Origin: Deltaproteobacteria bacterium
GTDB taxonomy: Bacteria > Myxococcota_A > Polyangia > Polyangiales > Sandaracinaceae
Assembly: GCA_017303575.1 (NCBI GenBank)
Contig: JAFLCL010000008.1
Span: 16,087 to 80,086 of the forward strand
Length of the DNA stretch: 64,000 nt
Direction: 5' to 3'
Numbering within the stretch: position 1 is the first letter of the stretch; the number at the start of each line of letters is the position of its first letter. Shown piece after piece: positions 27,376 through 38,180 of the stretch. The translations under genes were made by a program, and so were the position numbers. The notes below the pieces were generated by a model that was not told where the DNA came from, ran no database searches, and was given only the letters and a program-made list of their open reading frames with translations.

Positions 27376-28280
27376 TGCGCTACGCCCGCGGAGACTGGGT
27401 GCTCGCCGGCCTCTCGGCCACGTCCGTGGTGCTCTTGCTCGGCACCACCGTGGTGCTGCTCGGGCTCATCGTGCGCGAGGGCGCAGGCCACGTGAGCGTC
27501 GAGTTCCTCACGAGCGAGCCCGCCTCCGATCTCACGGGCGGCGGCATCTTTCCCGCGATCGTCGGCACGGTGATGCTGACGATGCTGATGACGATCACCG
27601 GCGTGCCCGTGGGCATCGCCACCGGCATCTACCTCGCGGAGTACGCGCCCCGCGGATCACGCCTGGCGTCGGTCGTGCGCGCCGCGGTGCAGAACCTCGC
27701 GGGCGTGCCCTCGATCGTGTTCGGGCTCTTCGGGCTCGGCTTCTTCGTGATGTTCGTCGGACGCGGGATCGACGACCTCGTGTACGGCCCGGGCGATCCG
27801 GTGTGGGGTCGGCCCGCCGTGCTGTGGTCGTCGCTGACGCTCGCGGTGCTCACGCTGCCCGTCGTCATCGTCGCGACCGAAGAGGCCCTCCGCACCGTGC
27901 CGCAGGATCTGCGCATGGCCTCGATGAGCCTCGGCGCCACGAAGTTCCAGACCATCTTCCGCATCGTCGTGCCGCAGGCGTCGAGCGGCATCCTCACGGG
28001 CGTGATCCTCGCGGTCAGCCGCGGCGCGGGCGAGGTCGCGCCGATCATCTTCACGGGCGCGGCCAACTACCTGCCGTACCTGCCGACCGATCTCCGCGAC
28101 ATGCACATGCACCTCGGCTACCACGTGTTCGCGCTCTCCACGCAGAGCCCCAACGTCGACGCCGCGCGGCCCGCGCTGTTCGCGACGGTGCTCGTGCTGC
28201 TCGCCCTGACCTTCACGCTCAACCTCGCCGCCGTGCTCCTCCGCAACCGCGCGCGCGCCCACGCACTGGCGAGCGCCTGA
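27375..28280 (+). CDS. pstA: PstA phosphate ABC permease
   Basis: 301 residues, six membrane helices and the ABC-contact loop [18 protein letters not shown] followed by [18 protein letters not shown], typical of PstA. Start overlaps the pstC stop by one base, so translation is coupled. Forms the channel with PstC. Confidence 0.95.
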   Translation: MRYARGDWVLAGLSATSVVLLLGTTVVLLGLIVREGAGHVSVEFLTSEPASDLTGGGIFPAIVGTVMLTMLMTITGVPVGIATGIYLAEYAPRGSRLASVVRAAVQNLAGVPSIVFGLFGLGFFVMFVGRGIDDLVYGPGDPVWGRPAVLWSSLTLAVLTLPVVIVATEEALRTVPQDLRMASMSLGATKFQTIFRIVVPQASSGILTGVILAVSRGAGEVAPIIFTGAANYLPYLPTDLRDMHMHLGYHVFALSTQSPNVDAARPALFATVLVLLALTFTLNLAAVLLRNRARAHALASA

Positions 28281-28299
28281 CGAGAGGCCGAAGAGAACG

Positions 28300-29124
<825 letters not shown>

Positions 29125-29180
29125 CGTCCGTGAGCTCGCGATCGGGGACCGCTCGCGGCGCGTTGACGACCTCGGGAAAT

Positions 29181-29198
29181 CGTGACCAACTCGTCACG
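29181..29198. promoter_or_regulatory. Perfect inverted repeat upstream of lipoprotein gene
   Basis: CGTGAC-N6-GTCACG ends 18 bp before the ATG at 29217 and could be an operator or a weak Pho-like site. Seen only as a palindrome; function unproven. Confidence 0.3.
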
Positions 29199-29216
29199 CT
29201 TTCTCGGAGACCTCCC

Positions 29217-30251
29217 ATGCGCCATCCCCGAGCCCTCGCGCCTCTCCTCATCACTGCGGTGCTCGCGCTGCCCTCACTCTCTTGCGACACGACCGTGGAC
29301 GTGACGCCGCCCGAGCCGCTGGTGCATGCGTTCCCCGCGGTCTCGCTCGCGCCAGGCGACGAGATCCTCTCCGAGTGCCAGAGCTGGACGCTCGACAACG
29401 ATGAGCCGCTCTACGTGAACGCGGTGCACATGTCGGCGGGCCCCGGCTGGCACCACTCCAATTGGACCTTCGTGCCCGAGACGCTGTTCGTGGGCCCTGA
29501 CGGTACGTGGCCCTGCGCCGAGCGCTCCTTCACCGAGCTCGCGGCGAGCCTCGGCGGAGGCGGCGTGTTCTTCGCGCAGTCGACCCAGGCCACGGAAGAG
29601 CACCAGGTGTTCTCGGAGGGCACCGTCTACGTGATCCCCGCGCGCTCTCGCGTGATCGGATCGATCCATCTCCTCAACACGACGGGCGCGCCGCTCGACA
29701 CTGCGATCCGATTCGATGTGGTGCCCATCGCGCGCGGGCAGATCTCGACGGTGCTCCAGCCTCTCGCGATCGACAACCGCGGCATCTCGATCGGGCCGCG
29801 CTCGACCACCCAGGTGACGACCGAGTGCGACTTCGATCGCGCGACCACGGGCGTCTTCGCTCCCGAGGTGTTCTACGTGCTGCCGCACTACCACGGCCTG
29901 GCCGACGGGATGCGCATCGAGGTCTTCGGCGGTGAGCGCGACGGCGAGCTCGTGTTCGAGACGAGCGGCGGGATCGGCAACGCGCTCGGTGGGCCCATCG
30001 ACCCGCCGGTCTCGCTCGCGGGCGCGCAGGGCCTGCGCGTTCACTGCACCTACACGAACACGGGCAGCGACACGATCGGCTGGGGCGCCGACGCGAGCGA
30101 CGAGATGTGCACGATGCTCGCCTACGTCACCGGGCCCAACATCCTCGGTGGTGCTGCAGACAGCATCGACGAGACCACCACGCTGCCCGACGGGACCATC
30201 GAGCAGAGGTCGAGGTGCGTGGCGATCGGCGCTCGCGGCCGACAGCCCTGA
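29217..30251 (+). CDS. Lipoprotein resembling copper type II monooxygenase domains
   Basis: 344 residues with a lipobox (LALPSLSCD). The mature part has histidine motifs VHMSAGPGWHHSNW and LPHYHGLADGM and a late MCTMLAY, and beta-rich segments between them. These recall the copper-binding halves of peptidylglycine-type (type II, ascorbate-dependent) monooxygenases, but I do not see all ligands with certainty. It starts about 90 bp after pstB and may or may not share its transcript. The true start is fixed by the signal peptide. Confidence 0.55.
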   Translation: MRHPRALAPLLITAVLALPSLSCDTTVDVTPPEPLVHAFPAVSLAPGDEILSECQSWTLDNDEPLYVNAVHMSAGPGWHHSNWTFVPETLFVGPDGTWPCAERSFTELAASLGGGGVFFAQSTQATEEHQVFSEGTVYVIPARSRVIGSIHLLNTTGAPLDTAIRFDVVPIARGQISTVLQPLAIDNRGISIGPRSTTQVTTECDFDRATTGVFAPEVFYVLPHYHGLADGMRIEVFGGERDGELVFETSGGIGNALGGPIDPPVSLAGAQGLRVHCTYTNTGSDTIGWGADASDEMCTMLAYVTGPNILGGAADSIDETTTLPDGTIEQRSRCVAIGARGRQP

Positions 30252-30288
30252 GCTCGAGTCTCGCTTTCCTCGATCGACGCAGCGTCGT

Positions 30289-31158
30289 TCAGAGCGGTAG
30301 GCAATCGACGGGCGTGGTGCTGACGAGCACGTCGTCGATCACGATGGTCGCCGCGTCGCGCTGCGAGTAGCCGCCGAGGTTCACGCCCACGAAGGTCCCG
30401 ACGTCGAAGGGCAGCGGCGAGGTGAGCGGCTCTCCGTCCACCTCGCTCTCGGCGAGCGCGTCGGTGATCGCCATGCGCACGCACACCCAGCGGTCGAGCG
30501 GGAACGCGGCGCCCGAGACGCTCGCGCCGCCGACCACCACCAGCTGGTGCGCGTTCAGGCCGTTCGAGTCGACCGACACCTTGCGCTGGTCGACGCCGCC
30601 CAGGCCGTTGTTGCTCTCCATGAGCACGAGGAAGCCGCTGACCGCGGGACGCGAGACGCGCATGAACGCCGAGACGTAGAGGCCGCCGCGGAACGAGGCA
30701 CCGTCGAGAGGCATGCGGATCCCGGCGCCGCTCGAGGTGGCGCTGGCGGGGATCGACAGCTCGAGCGCGCCGCCACGGAAGCCTGCGTCGTCGAGCCGGC
30801 GTTGGATGGTTCCGTCGTCGAGGGTGTGCCAGCTCTCCCACGGCGACGGCGGATCGGCGTCGAACGAGAGGCATGCGATCGTGGAGCCCGCGCCGCACAC
30901 GATCTCGCGCGGCGTCGGAGCATCGGGCCCCGCGTCGCTGCCCACGTCCGAGGTCGCGTCGGTGCCGGGGTCGAAGCCCACGTCGAGGCCCGCGTCAGGC
31001 ACCACGACGGCGAATGCGTCGAGCCCCGCGTCCTCGCGCGGGGTGTCGATCTCGAAGCGCGCGTCGAGCGGCGGGGCTGCATCGCGCGCGTAGCTCACGC
31101 GACCGCAGCCCACGAGCGCCAGCGTCGCGAGGCCGATCGAGCGTGAGCGGGCGAGCAC
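30289..31158 (-). CDS. Lipoprotein with lectin-like (LamG/ConA-type) domain
   Basis: About 289 residues. Lipobox LATLALVGC, then an Asp-rich linker (DAGLDVGFDPGTDATSDVG) and a beta-sandwich-like body containing IACLSFDADPPSPWESW, GGALELSIP, FRGGLYVSAFMR and ATIVIDDVLVST. The order of strands fits a concanavalin-like jelly roll. Only GTG codons are available for the start; 31158 has a GAGG just upstream, 31161 and 31179 are alternatives. Function unknown, likely surface binding. Confidence 0.7.
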   Translation of the reverse strand: MLARSRSIGLATLALVGCGRVSYARDAAPPLDARFEIDTPREDAGLDAFAVVVPDAGLDVGFDPGTDATSDVGSDAGPDAPTPREIVCGAGSTIACLSFDADPPSPWESWHTLDDGTIQRRLDDAGFRGGALELSIPASATSSGAGIRMPLDGASFRGGLYVSAFMRVSRPAVSGFLVLMESNNGLGGVDQRKVSVDSNGLNAHQLVVVGGASVSGAAFPLDRWVCVRMAITDALAESEVDGEPLTSPLPFDVGTFVGVNLGGYSQRDAATIVIDDVLVSTTPVDCLPL

Positions 31159-31201
31159 CACACCTCGATGGTGGCACACCGAGCGCGGAGGTCGTGACGC
31201 G

Positions 31202-34200
31202 TCAGAGGAAGATCTGCTCGATGTCGCGGATCAGCTCGCTGACCACGATGCGATCGATCCCGGCGAGGCCCTTGGTGGTGTCGCGCCGCCAGCGGTGCTC
31301 GACGCCCGCGCCGAGCATGTGCACCTCTTGCTCCGGGTACATGTCGAGCATGCCGACCGCGAGGCCCGGATCGAGATCGATCGAGAACGTGGTGTCGCCG
31401 ACGTTCTTCTCCATCCAGCTGATGTGACCGCCGTCCTGCGGCGCGCCCCGACGCCATCCGCGCGCCTCGAGACCGAGCACCTTGCCGGTCGGGATCTTCC
31501 TTCCCTTCCAGCGCTCGACCACGCCCGCCTTCTCCTCGGCCTCCGTGAGCGCGTACGTCTCGCGTCCGAGCTGCACGAAGGGCTGGAGGAGCTCGTAGTC
31601 GCCGAAGACCTGGCCGAGCTTGGCCGCCTGCGCGGGGTCGGTCTCGAGCGTGTGCGCGACCCCGATCTCCGCTCCGTCGGGCAGCTCGTAGGCCTCGTCG
31701 TCGACGCTCGCAAAGCTGCCGTCCTCGGCGACGCGGAAGATCGAGAGGAGCTCGCCGTCGGGGTGGTACGCGCCCCACCCGAGCCGCACGACGAGGTGCC
31801 GCACGAGCGGATGACCGACGAGGAAGCGCGTGAACACGTCCTGGCTCCAGCGACGTCGCCCGCACATCGCGAGCTCGAGGCGGATCACCTGCTGCTGCGC
31901 GATCGTCTTGGCGTCCTTCTTCAGCGTCTTCCAGGTCTCGACGGCCGCCGCGCTCTTCTCGGCGTCGTCGTCCTTGCGCGGCTTGGGTAGGTCCGCGAGG
32001 CGCTTGCCCTCCGCGTCCTTCACGAGCGGCTTGAGCGACTCGTCGAACACCACGCGGAACTGTCGCGGTCCGAAGTCGAGCGTGAGCGAGCCGTCGTCGT
32101 CGAGACCGAGATCGGGCACGAGGCGATCGGCGAGCTCGTCGGCAGAGAGGCCCCGCGCCTCGGCGATCTGATCGATCTTCTCCCGCGCCTTCTCCTGCAG
32201 GCCCTTGAACTTGAGCTTCTGAGCGATGCCGTGGAGGTGCATGAGGGCCACGTCGCTGCCGATCGACGCGAGCACGTCGAGGCCGTTGACCGCGCGCTGG
32301 TGCTGCGACTCGCCCGGCCACGATCGGATGAGCGGCGTGATCTTGCGCGCGCACTCGTCGTCGCCGAGGACGCCCATCTGCGTGAAGGCCCAGCCTTCCT
32401 TGGAGGGGGCGCCCGCGACGTTCCACGTGGAGAAGAGCTCCCACGAGAGCTCGCTCTGCGACGCGATCGTGGTGAGCTCCTTCACACGCGTGACGCCCGC
32501 GTAAGGCTCACCCGGCTTGGAGATCGCGAGCATCGTGAGCACGTGCTGCATCGAGGCGATGGGCAAGGCCTTGCCGCACTCGCGCAAGACGAGGCGCGGC
32601 AACGCACTCGCGCTGGCGAATTCGGGGAGCGTGGGGATCTTCGACGGGAAGAGATCGAGCGCGTCGAAGTCGAGCACAGCGCGCGTCGCCTGCTTCGCGG
32701 GCTCGCCGTAGCGCGCTGCGACCTCCATCACGATCGCCTCGTGGCCTTCGCTCGCGAGCACGCGAAGGCCGTGCTCCGCGGCGTCGCGTTGCTTGCTCGG
32801 CGCGCCGATCGCGATCGGGATGAGGCCCACCGCCGCTGCCTCGGGGTGGGCGAGCAGCCAGAGCTTGGCGGCCGGGGGCTTCTTCTTCAGGCGGTAGAGC
32901 GCGTCGGCCGCGAGGATCGCGACGCGCGGCGAGCGGTACGGCCGAAGCACACCGAGGCCGTCTTCGAGGTGCGCCTTCGTGTACGCGAGCAGCGCGTCCA
33001 GACAGGCGAGCTTCTCCTGCGTCGCGAGCCACTGGAAGGCCTCGACCTCGTCCCACCAGCGCGCCGACGCGAACGCGAGGACGAGCTTGCGCACGAGGCG
33101 CGTGGGCACCACCCGGAGGTAGGCGCCGTACGCCGTGAAGTACGAGGCCATCTTCTTCTGCGCGTGCTCTGCGAGCAGCGCGTCGTCGGCAGGATCGTCC
33201 TTCTCGGCCATGCGCTCGGCGAGCTCACGCGGCACCCCCCAGTGCTCCCAGAAGAAGTTGGGCGCGCTGACCTGGCTCTGCGCCCACGTCGGCGGCTGAA
33301 ACGCCGACCACTTCGGCTCCACGCCCGAGGGCCACACGAGCGCCTCCTCGAACGCGAACGGCACGAGGCCGGTCACCGTCCCCGCGGCGGCCTTCTTCTT
33401 CTTGTCGAGCCACGGCGGCGACACGATCCACCTCGGGAGATCGGCCTCGCTCGCCTCCTCGACCGACTCGTGCTTCGCACGAACGTCCGCGACCAAGCGC
33501 TGGCCCGCATCACCCAGCTGCGAGATCGCGGCCTCGAGCTCCGGGCTCGTGCCGCGCAAGACCTGCGAGAGGATCGTGCGACACGGCGCGGCGGCCTGAC
33601 CGCGCTGCGACGCGACGGTGACGAGCGGCGCGAGCGCGACCGCTGGATGGGCCAGCGCGCCCTCGCGCAGCGCAGGCAGCACGTTGCGATCGGACGCGCG
33701 TGAGGCGAGCGCCGTGAACGCCTGGGGTGTGCCGATGAACGCGATGACCTCGGCGATCTCGCGGAACGCGTGGGTGTCGCCCTCGAGCTCGAACGCGCCC
33801 GCGAGCACCGGCAGCGCGCCCTCGCCGAAGCACGCGACCCACGTGTACGCGAGGGGACGCGGGCCGCTCTGCCCCACCCTCCACGACCACAAGGACTTGC
33901 CCTGCGTCAGACGACCGATCGAGTCGACGCGCGTCACCGACTCGAGCACCGTGCCGCCGTGTGTGTACGTTCCCGGCGTGTACGCGTCGGCCTCGCCGCG
34001 CTCGGGGAAGAGGCGCATGCGCAACGTCGCCACGTCATCGCCCTGGAGCGCGGGGAGCGCGTACAGCGCCTCACGCTCTGCGTCGGGGAGAGGCGCGACG
34101 AACAGAGAGAGTCGGCGCACGGCAGCGTGATCGACGTGGACGAGCCACTGCATCGAGGTGCGAGACAGGCCGGCGTAGGTCGCGATCGCGTGAGCGACGC

Positions 34201-34966
34201 CGCCGGTCGCGATCCAGTGATCGATCGCGAGGTCCATGCCGTGGAGCGCCCACGCGAGCTCGCTCCACACGCTCGGGGACGAGCACAGGACCGTCGCGAG
34301 GCCGATCTCCGTCGAGAGCGGCGCTGTCGTGCGAGGGGCATCGGGCTCGGCGGCGCGAGCTCGCCCCTCCGCGAGCCCCACGCCCTTCGGATCGGCGGTG
34401 GCCTTGGACTTCGCCGCGCGCTCGCGGACCTTCTTCCAGATCGCGTCGCGGTCGAGCTCCGGCGCGGGCTCGGCCCACGCGTGACGAGGCTGCACGAGCG
34501 CTCGCAGCTCGGTGGGCCACGTGCGCGGATCGGTGAGGACGATCGATCGCGCGACCGCGGGCGCAGCGATCGGCGCGGGCTTCGCGGGGGCGGGCGTCAC
34601 GGCAGGCTTCGCGATCACCTCGGGCGCGTCGTTGGCTTCGACCTTCTTCTTCCCGACCTTCGCCGGCTCCGCAGGCGCGCGGGTCGCGTCGACCGCCGCG
34701 TCGTCGGAGGACGGTTCGATCTTCGCCGGGGTTGTCTTCGCAGCGGCCGTGCCCGCGCTCGCGCCGACCTCTGCGTAGCCCTTGCCCGTCTTTTCTTTGA
34801 TGAGCTTGTCGTGCTCGGCCTGCGCCTTGGCAGCGGTGGGGAAGGTCTTGGTCTGCGACTGACCGCTCGTGCCGATGCGCCCCCAGCGCACGTCGAAGCT
34901 CGTGTCGCCGAGCTCGATCTCCCAGAACTTGCTGCTCGATCCCTCGACGAGCTCGAAACGTCGCAT
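31202..34966 (-). CDS. Giant WGR-DUF4132 protein, MolR/YehI-like
   Basis: 1254 residues. The N-terminus is a WGR domain (RRFELVEGSSSKFWEIEL, then FDVRWGRIGTSGQSQTKTF). An Ala/Pro/Lys-rich linker (about 75-170) separates it from a long helical, HEAT-like body. The C-terminal 250 residues fit DUF4132 (MCGRRRWSQDVFTRFLVGHPL, VRLGWGAYHPDG, GYRLE-like block YELPDGAEIGVAHTLE). E. coli MolR/YehI has the same arrangement and a similar size. WGR domains often bind nucleic acid. ATG 34966 has GGAGA 5 bp upstream. It stands alone on the minus strand, between the moxR operon and the SWIM gene. Biochemical role unknown. Confidence 0.85.
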   Translation of the reverse strand: MRRFELVEGSSSKFWEIELGDTSFDVRWGRIGTSGQSQTKTFPTAAKAQAEHDKLIKEKTGKGYAEVGASAGTAAAKTTPAKIEPSSDDAAVDATRAPAEPAKVGKKKVEANDAPEVIAKPAVTPAPAKPAPIAAPAVARSIVLTDPRTWPTELRALVQPRHAWAEPAPELDRDAIWKKVRERAAKSKATADPKGVGLAEGRARAAEPDAPRTTAPLSTEIGLATVLCSSPSVWSELAWALHGMDLAIDHWIATGGVAHAIATYAGLSRTSMQWLVHVDHAAVRRLSLFVAPLPDAEREALYALPALQGDDVATLRMRLFPERGEADAYTPGTYTHGGTVLESVTRVDSIGRLTQGKSLWSWRVGQSGPRPLAYTWVACFGEGALPVLAGAFELEGDTHAFREIAEVIAFIGTPQAFTALASRASDRNVLPALREGALAHPAVALAPLVTVASQRGQAAAPCRTILSQVLRGTSPELEAAISQLGDAGQRLVADVRAKHESVEEASEADLPRWIVSPPWLDKKKKAAAGTVTGLVPFAFEEALVWPSGVEPKWSAFQPPTWAQSQVSAPNFFWEHWGVPRELAERMAEKDDPADDALLAEHAQKKMASYFTAYGAYLRVVPTRLVRKLVLAFASARWWDEVEAFQWLATQEKLACLDALLAYTKAHLEDGLGVLRPYRSPRVAILAADALYRLKKKPPAAKLWLLAHPEAAAVGLIPIAIGAPSKQRDAAEHGLRVLASEGHEAIVMEVAARYGEPAKQATRAVLDFDALDLFPSKIPTLPEFASASALPRLVLRECGKALPIASMQHVLTMLAISKPGEPYAGVTRVKELTTIASQSELSWELFSTWNVAGAPSKEGWAFTQMGVLGDDECARKITPLIRSWPGESQHQRAVNGLDVLASIGSDVALMHLHGIAQKLKFKGLQEKAREKIDQIAEARGLSADELADRLVPDLGLDDDGSLTLDFGPRQFRVVFDESLKPLVKDAEGKRLADLPKPRKDDDAEKSAAAVETWKTLKKDAKTIAQQQVIRLELAMCGRRRWSQDVFTRFLVGHPLVRHLVVRLGWGAYHPDGELLSIFRVAEDGSFASVDDEAYELPDGAEIGVAHTLETDPAQAAKLGQVFGDYELLQPFVQLGRETYALTEAEEKAGVVERWKGRKIPTGKVLGLEARGWRRGAPQDGGHISWMEKNVGDTTFSIDLDPGLAVGMLDMYPEQEVHMLGAGVEHRWRRDTTKGLAGIDRIVVSELIRDIEQIFL

Positions 34967-35123
34967 GCGATCTCCACGCGCGGCGATGTGAGTGCGAGGC
35001 CGGTGCCGCGAGACCGGCGCGCGATGGTACGTCGACGTGGACGCACACGTTCCCGTCCCGATCGAGCGTCGCGCTCCGACGGTTCGCTTGCGGTCGCGCG
35101 GTGATCCCGGGGATAAGGCGCAC

Positions 35124-35750
35124 ATGAGCGCCCGGAACGTCGTGCCCTGTCTTCTCTTGCTGTCTCTCGCGGGCTGCGGCGGAGGCGAGACCACACCGGA
35201 CGCGGCGCGCGATCCCGACGCGGCCTCCTCGGCCGACGCGCCAGCCGTCTACGACACCGAGCCGATGTCCATGCCCGATGCGGGACCGGACGCGCCCGCT
35301 GCTGCCGTCTACGCGGGCCTCGTCGCCGATCGCACCTCGGATTGGCGCGACTCGTTCGACATGGTCGGGCTCGAGGCAGGCACCCGGCAGTGCGTGGCGA
35401 TCGGTGCCGATCATCCCTGCGACTACGACGAGATCGTGATCGCCGCTGCGCGCGGCGAGCTCGACGCGGTCCCTGTCACCACGACGGCGTGGCTCCAGCG
35501 CACCACGAGCGTGACGATGGCCGGGACGACGTACGAGCCTGGCGAGGGTGCGAACTGCTCGAGCTGGACCTTCACGGGCAACCACCTCGCGGATGGCGAG
35601 TACGTCACGTTCGAGGTCGCAGGCGATCCCATCTTCCACCTGGATCCCGACCCTGTCTTCGACCCCGGCAGCCCGAACGTGCACACCACCCCCGGCGACC
35701 TCGAGTGCGGCGGCGTCACGCGCGCCCTGCTCTGCTGCAACGCGCGCTGA
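35124..35750 (+). CDS. Small Cys-containing lipoprotein
   Basis: 208 residues: lipobox (LLLLSLAGC), an Ala/Asp/Pro linker (PDAARDPDAASSADAP) and a body with six or so cysteines (TRQCVAIGADHPCDYDE, NCSSWTFTGNHLADGEY, DLECGGVTRALLCC). I do not recognise the family; the terminal CC and paired Cys suggest disulphides. It is divergent from the WGR-DUF4132 gene and 16 bp upstream of the zinc-ribbon gene, probably one operon. Confidence 0.75.
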   Translation: MSARNVVPCLLLLSLAGCGGGETTPDAARDPDAASSADAPAVYDTEPMSMPDAGPDAPAAAVYAGLVADRTSDWRDSFDMVGLEAGTRQCVAIGADHPCDYDEIVIAAARGELDAVPVTTTAWLQRTTSVTMAGTTYEPGEGANCSSWTFTGNHLADGEYVTFEVAGDPIFHLDPDPVFDPGSPNVHTTPGDLECGGVTRALLCCNAR

Positions 35751-35766
35751 GCGAGAGAGGATCGTC

Positions 35767-36501
35767 ATGTCGCATGATCGCGGAGTCACCTGCAGCGCCT
35801 GCGGTGCGAGCACACCGCTGCCCGACGATCTGAGGGTGGCCACGTTCACGTGCGCGTTCTGTCGCGCGACGCTCGAGACCGCGCGGTACGCGGGCAAGCA
35901 GGCGGTCACCGCGGACGTGCTCACCGCGCACCTCGAAGGCGTCGTCGCCAACCCGCAGCAGGCGATGCAGGACATGAAGGACGGCGTGCGCGCGCCGGTC
36001 TTCGAGGACGAGAACCAAGCGACACGCGCCGCTGCGTGCACTCGGTGCGGCGGACGGCTCGCCGTGCCGCTGAACCTCCGCATCCACCAGGTGACGTGCG
36101 GCGCGTGTGGCGCGACGCATCCCGTCGCACAGTACGTCTCGGACGCGGAGCGCCTCGCGCTCGACATGGAGCGGCAGCAGCGTGGCAACGAAGCGCTGCG
36201 CAACCTCGCGCAGAGCGGCGTCGCGTGCACCAAGTGCGGCGGCAGGAACGAGGTGCCGACCGACGGCACCGTGCAGATCGTCTGTCGATTCTGCAGCCAG
36301 ACGATCCTTCTCTCCGATCACGTCGACGCAGGCGCGATCGCGCGCGCACGCCTCAAGAACGCCGTGTTCGGGATGAAAGACGAGCTGCGCGCGCGCGAGG
36401 AACGGAGCCAACGCAACTGGCGCATCGGCATCGCTGTGTTCGTGGTGCTGGCGCTCGGCACGCTGGCGATCGCCAACGTCATGGGGCTGATCCCGCACTG
36501 A
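35767..36501 (+). CDS. Triple zinc-ribbon membrane protein
   Basis: 244 residues with three CxxC...CxxC zinc ribbons: CSACG...CAFC (about 9-33), CTRCG...CGAC (about 90-114) and CTKCG...CRFC (about 150-175), joined by helical linkers, and one C-terminal membrane helix (IGIAVFVVLALGTLAIANVMGLI). The ribbons would be cytoplasmic with a tail anchor. GAGAGAGG precedes the ATG. Similar to generic zinc-ribbon proteins of myxobacteria; no catalytic motif. Confidence 0.75.
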   Translation: MSHDRGVTCSACGASTPLPDDLRVATFTCAFCRATLETARYAGKQAVTADVLTAHLEGVVANPQQAMQDMKDGVRAPVFEDENQATRAAACTRCGGRLAVPLNLRIHQVTCGACGATHPVAQYVSDAERLALDMERQQRGNEALRNLAQSGVACTKCGGRNEVPTDGTVQIVCRFCSQTILLSDHVDAGAIARARLKNAVFGMKDELRAREERSQRNWRIGIAVFVVLALGTLAIANVMGLIPH

Positions 36502-36702
36502 CCCCGCTCACGGCGCGTGCGATGCGCCCTCCTCCGTCTCGTCCTCCGTGTCGTCGTGAAGTGCGTCGGTCTCGGCGGACGCGCCACGGCGGACTGCGAG
36601 GCGCCCGTTCGCCCCCTCCCATCCACCTGCTGCGCCACTCCTCTCGACGAGATCCCATCGCGCGCGTGAGTTGGAAGACATGCCGAATGTCCTCTCGCTC
36701 TC

Positions 36703-38028
36703 TCAGCGTGCGGGCCCGACGACGAGCAGCCTCGTGCCCGCGGTGCCGGTCACGAGGGCCACGCTGAGGTCTCCGACCGCGGCGGCGTCGAGCACGGTCT
36801 CCCCGCTCGACCCGATCACGCGCACGGCCTCGGAGCCGTCGATGCCGACACGCGTCACGCGCAGGTAGGTGGCGCCGCTCCGCACCCAGAGATCCGCATG
36901 CTCTTCGGTCGCGGTCAGGAGGAGCTGGAACGGCGCAGTCGTGCTGGGCGCGGCGAAGGTCTGCCGACCGCCATCCTCGGTGTCGCGAAGGATGTCCGAG
37001 GAAAATCCCCACAAGGACAGCTCGCCTCCCGGGCTCGCGAGGAGGGTGCAGCCACCGGGCACCTCGCGGACCTCGAGCAGGGGCGAGACCCAGAGTGTGA
37101 GGCTCGCATCGCAGAGAACGACGCTCGGCCCCACGGCGCCGACGAGCTGTCGCTCGCCCACAGTCGCCACGCCAAGCGCCTCTCCGCTCGTCGCATCGAA
37201 GGCGTGGACTTCGCCTTCAGGCGTCACGAGGCGAATGGGATCATCGCCCTGAGCCAAGAGCGAGCCGTCGAGGGCGGGGCCCAAAGACAGCGTGCTGATC
37301 ACGGTGCCGTCGAGCCCCCACCTCACGACCTCGAGCGCGGCGGGCTCCGTGATGCGAAGTCCCAGGCCCACGAAGCCGTCCCGCGCGGCGACGAGCTGCT
37401 CGATGTGGTCCGGAATCGGAAACGCCGACGTCTCCGTGAGGTTGGCGTCCAGAACGTGGAGGGTGCGATCGCGCGTCTCGTCGATGCCGTCGAGCAGACC
37501 CAGGACCTCGCCGCGCTCGACCAGGCGGATCGGGACGCGGATGGATTCGAGCGGCACCTCGGCGACCTCGAGCGCGCACCCCTCGTCCACCTCGCCCTCG
37601 CCCGTGTCGTCGCGGTCGTTGCACCACTCGCGCGGCGATGCAGCGCAGGTGCCTTCGACGCACCTGAGCTCTGGCGTGTACGGACCGTGCGGACCGTCGA
37701 CCTCGGCGGCTGCGGGACAGCGCCCGTTGGGGGCACAGCTGTCCCCTGCGCGGGCTGGCCAGGGCTCCACACACCCCCTCGAACCACGATGGCATCCGAG
37801 CTCGCAGACCTGGGAGGGGCTCGGCGACTGTGGACAGCGCTGCGGTGAGGCTGAAAACGCGCAGCGCTCCATGCGGACCTCGGACGGGTCCATGTAGATG
37901 TCGTTGCCACGGCATGTGGGTCCGCCGAAGCAGTCGATGACGCACAGCGACTCGTTCTCGCAGCCCGAGACGGCGATCGACAGCGCGATCAGCCCCGCAC
38001 ACGACCACGACGACGCCACTCTGCCCAC
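36703..38028 (-). CDS. Cys-rich lipoprotein with propeller-like C-terminus
   Basis: About 441 residues. Lipobox (LIALSIAVSGC), then a disulphide-rich segment of about 120 residues (CVIDCFGGPTCRGNDIY, CELGCHRGSRGCVEPW, WCNDRDDTGEGEVDEGC; the last is a MopE/calcium-like 'NDRDDTGEGEVDEGC' motif common in myxobacterial surface proteins). The rest is a repeat-rich beta region. Start: the GTG at 38028 lies 6 bp after AAGGT. Function unknown. Confidence 0.75.
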   Translation of the reverse strand: MGRVASSWSCAGLIALSIAVSGCENESLCVIDCFGGPTCRGNDIYMDPSEVRMERCAFSASPQRCPQSPSPSQVCELGCHRGSRGCVEPWPARAGDSCAPNGRCPAAAEVDGPHGPYTPELRCVEGTCAASPREWCNDRDDTGEGEVDEGCALEVAEVPLESIRVPIRLVERGEVLGLLDGIDETRDRTLHVLDANLTETSAFPIPDHIEQLVAARDGFVGLGLRITEPAALEVVRWGLDGTVISTLSLGPALDGSLLAQGDDPIRLVTPEGEVHAFDATSGEALGVATVGERQLVGAVGPSVVLCDASLTLWVSPLLEVREVPGGCTLLASPGGELSLWGFSSDILRDTEDGGRQTFAAPSTTAPFQLLLTATEEHADLWVRSGATYLRVTRVGIDGSEAVRVIGSSGETVLDAAAVGDLSVALVTGTAGTRLLVVGPAR

Positions 38029-38180
38029 GTGCGACCTTGGATCAGCTTTCCGCGCGGCGCACCCGCGCGCGTGTGAGCGGCAAGAAGCCCTGAACGACCG
38101 CACGAGGCGCGAGCCAGTGCAGGGTCACGGCGGAGCTCGGCGCCCCACCGGCGTCTTAGGGGCCGATCCCGTACGGACAG

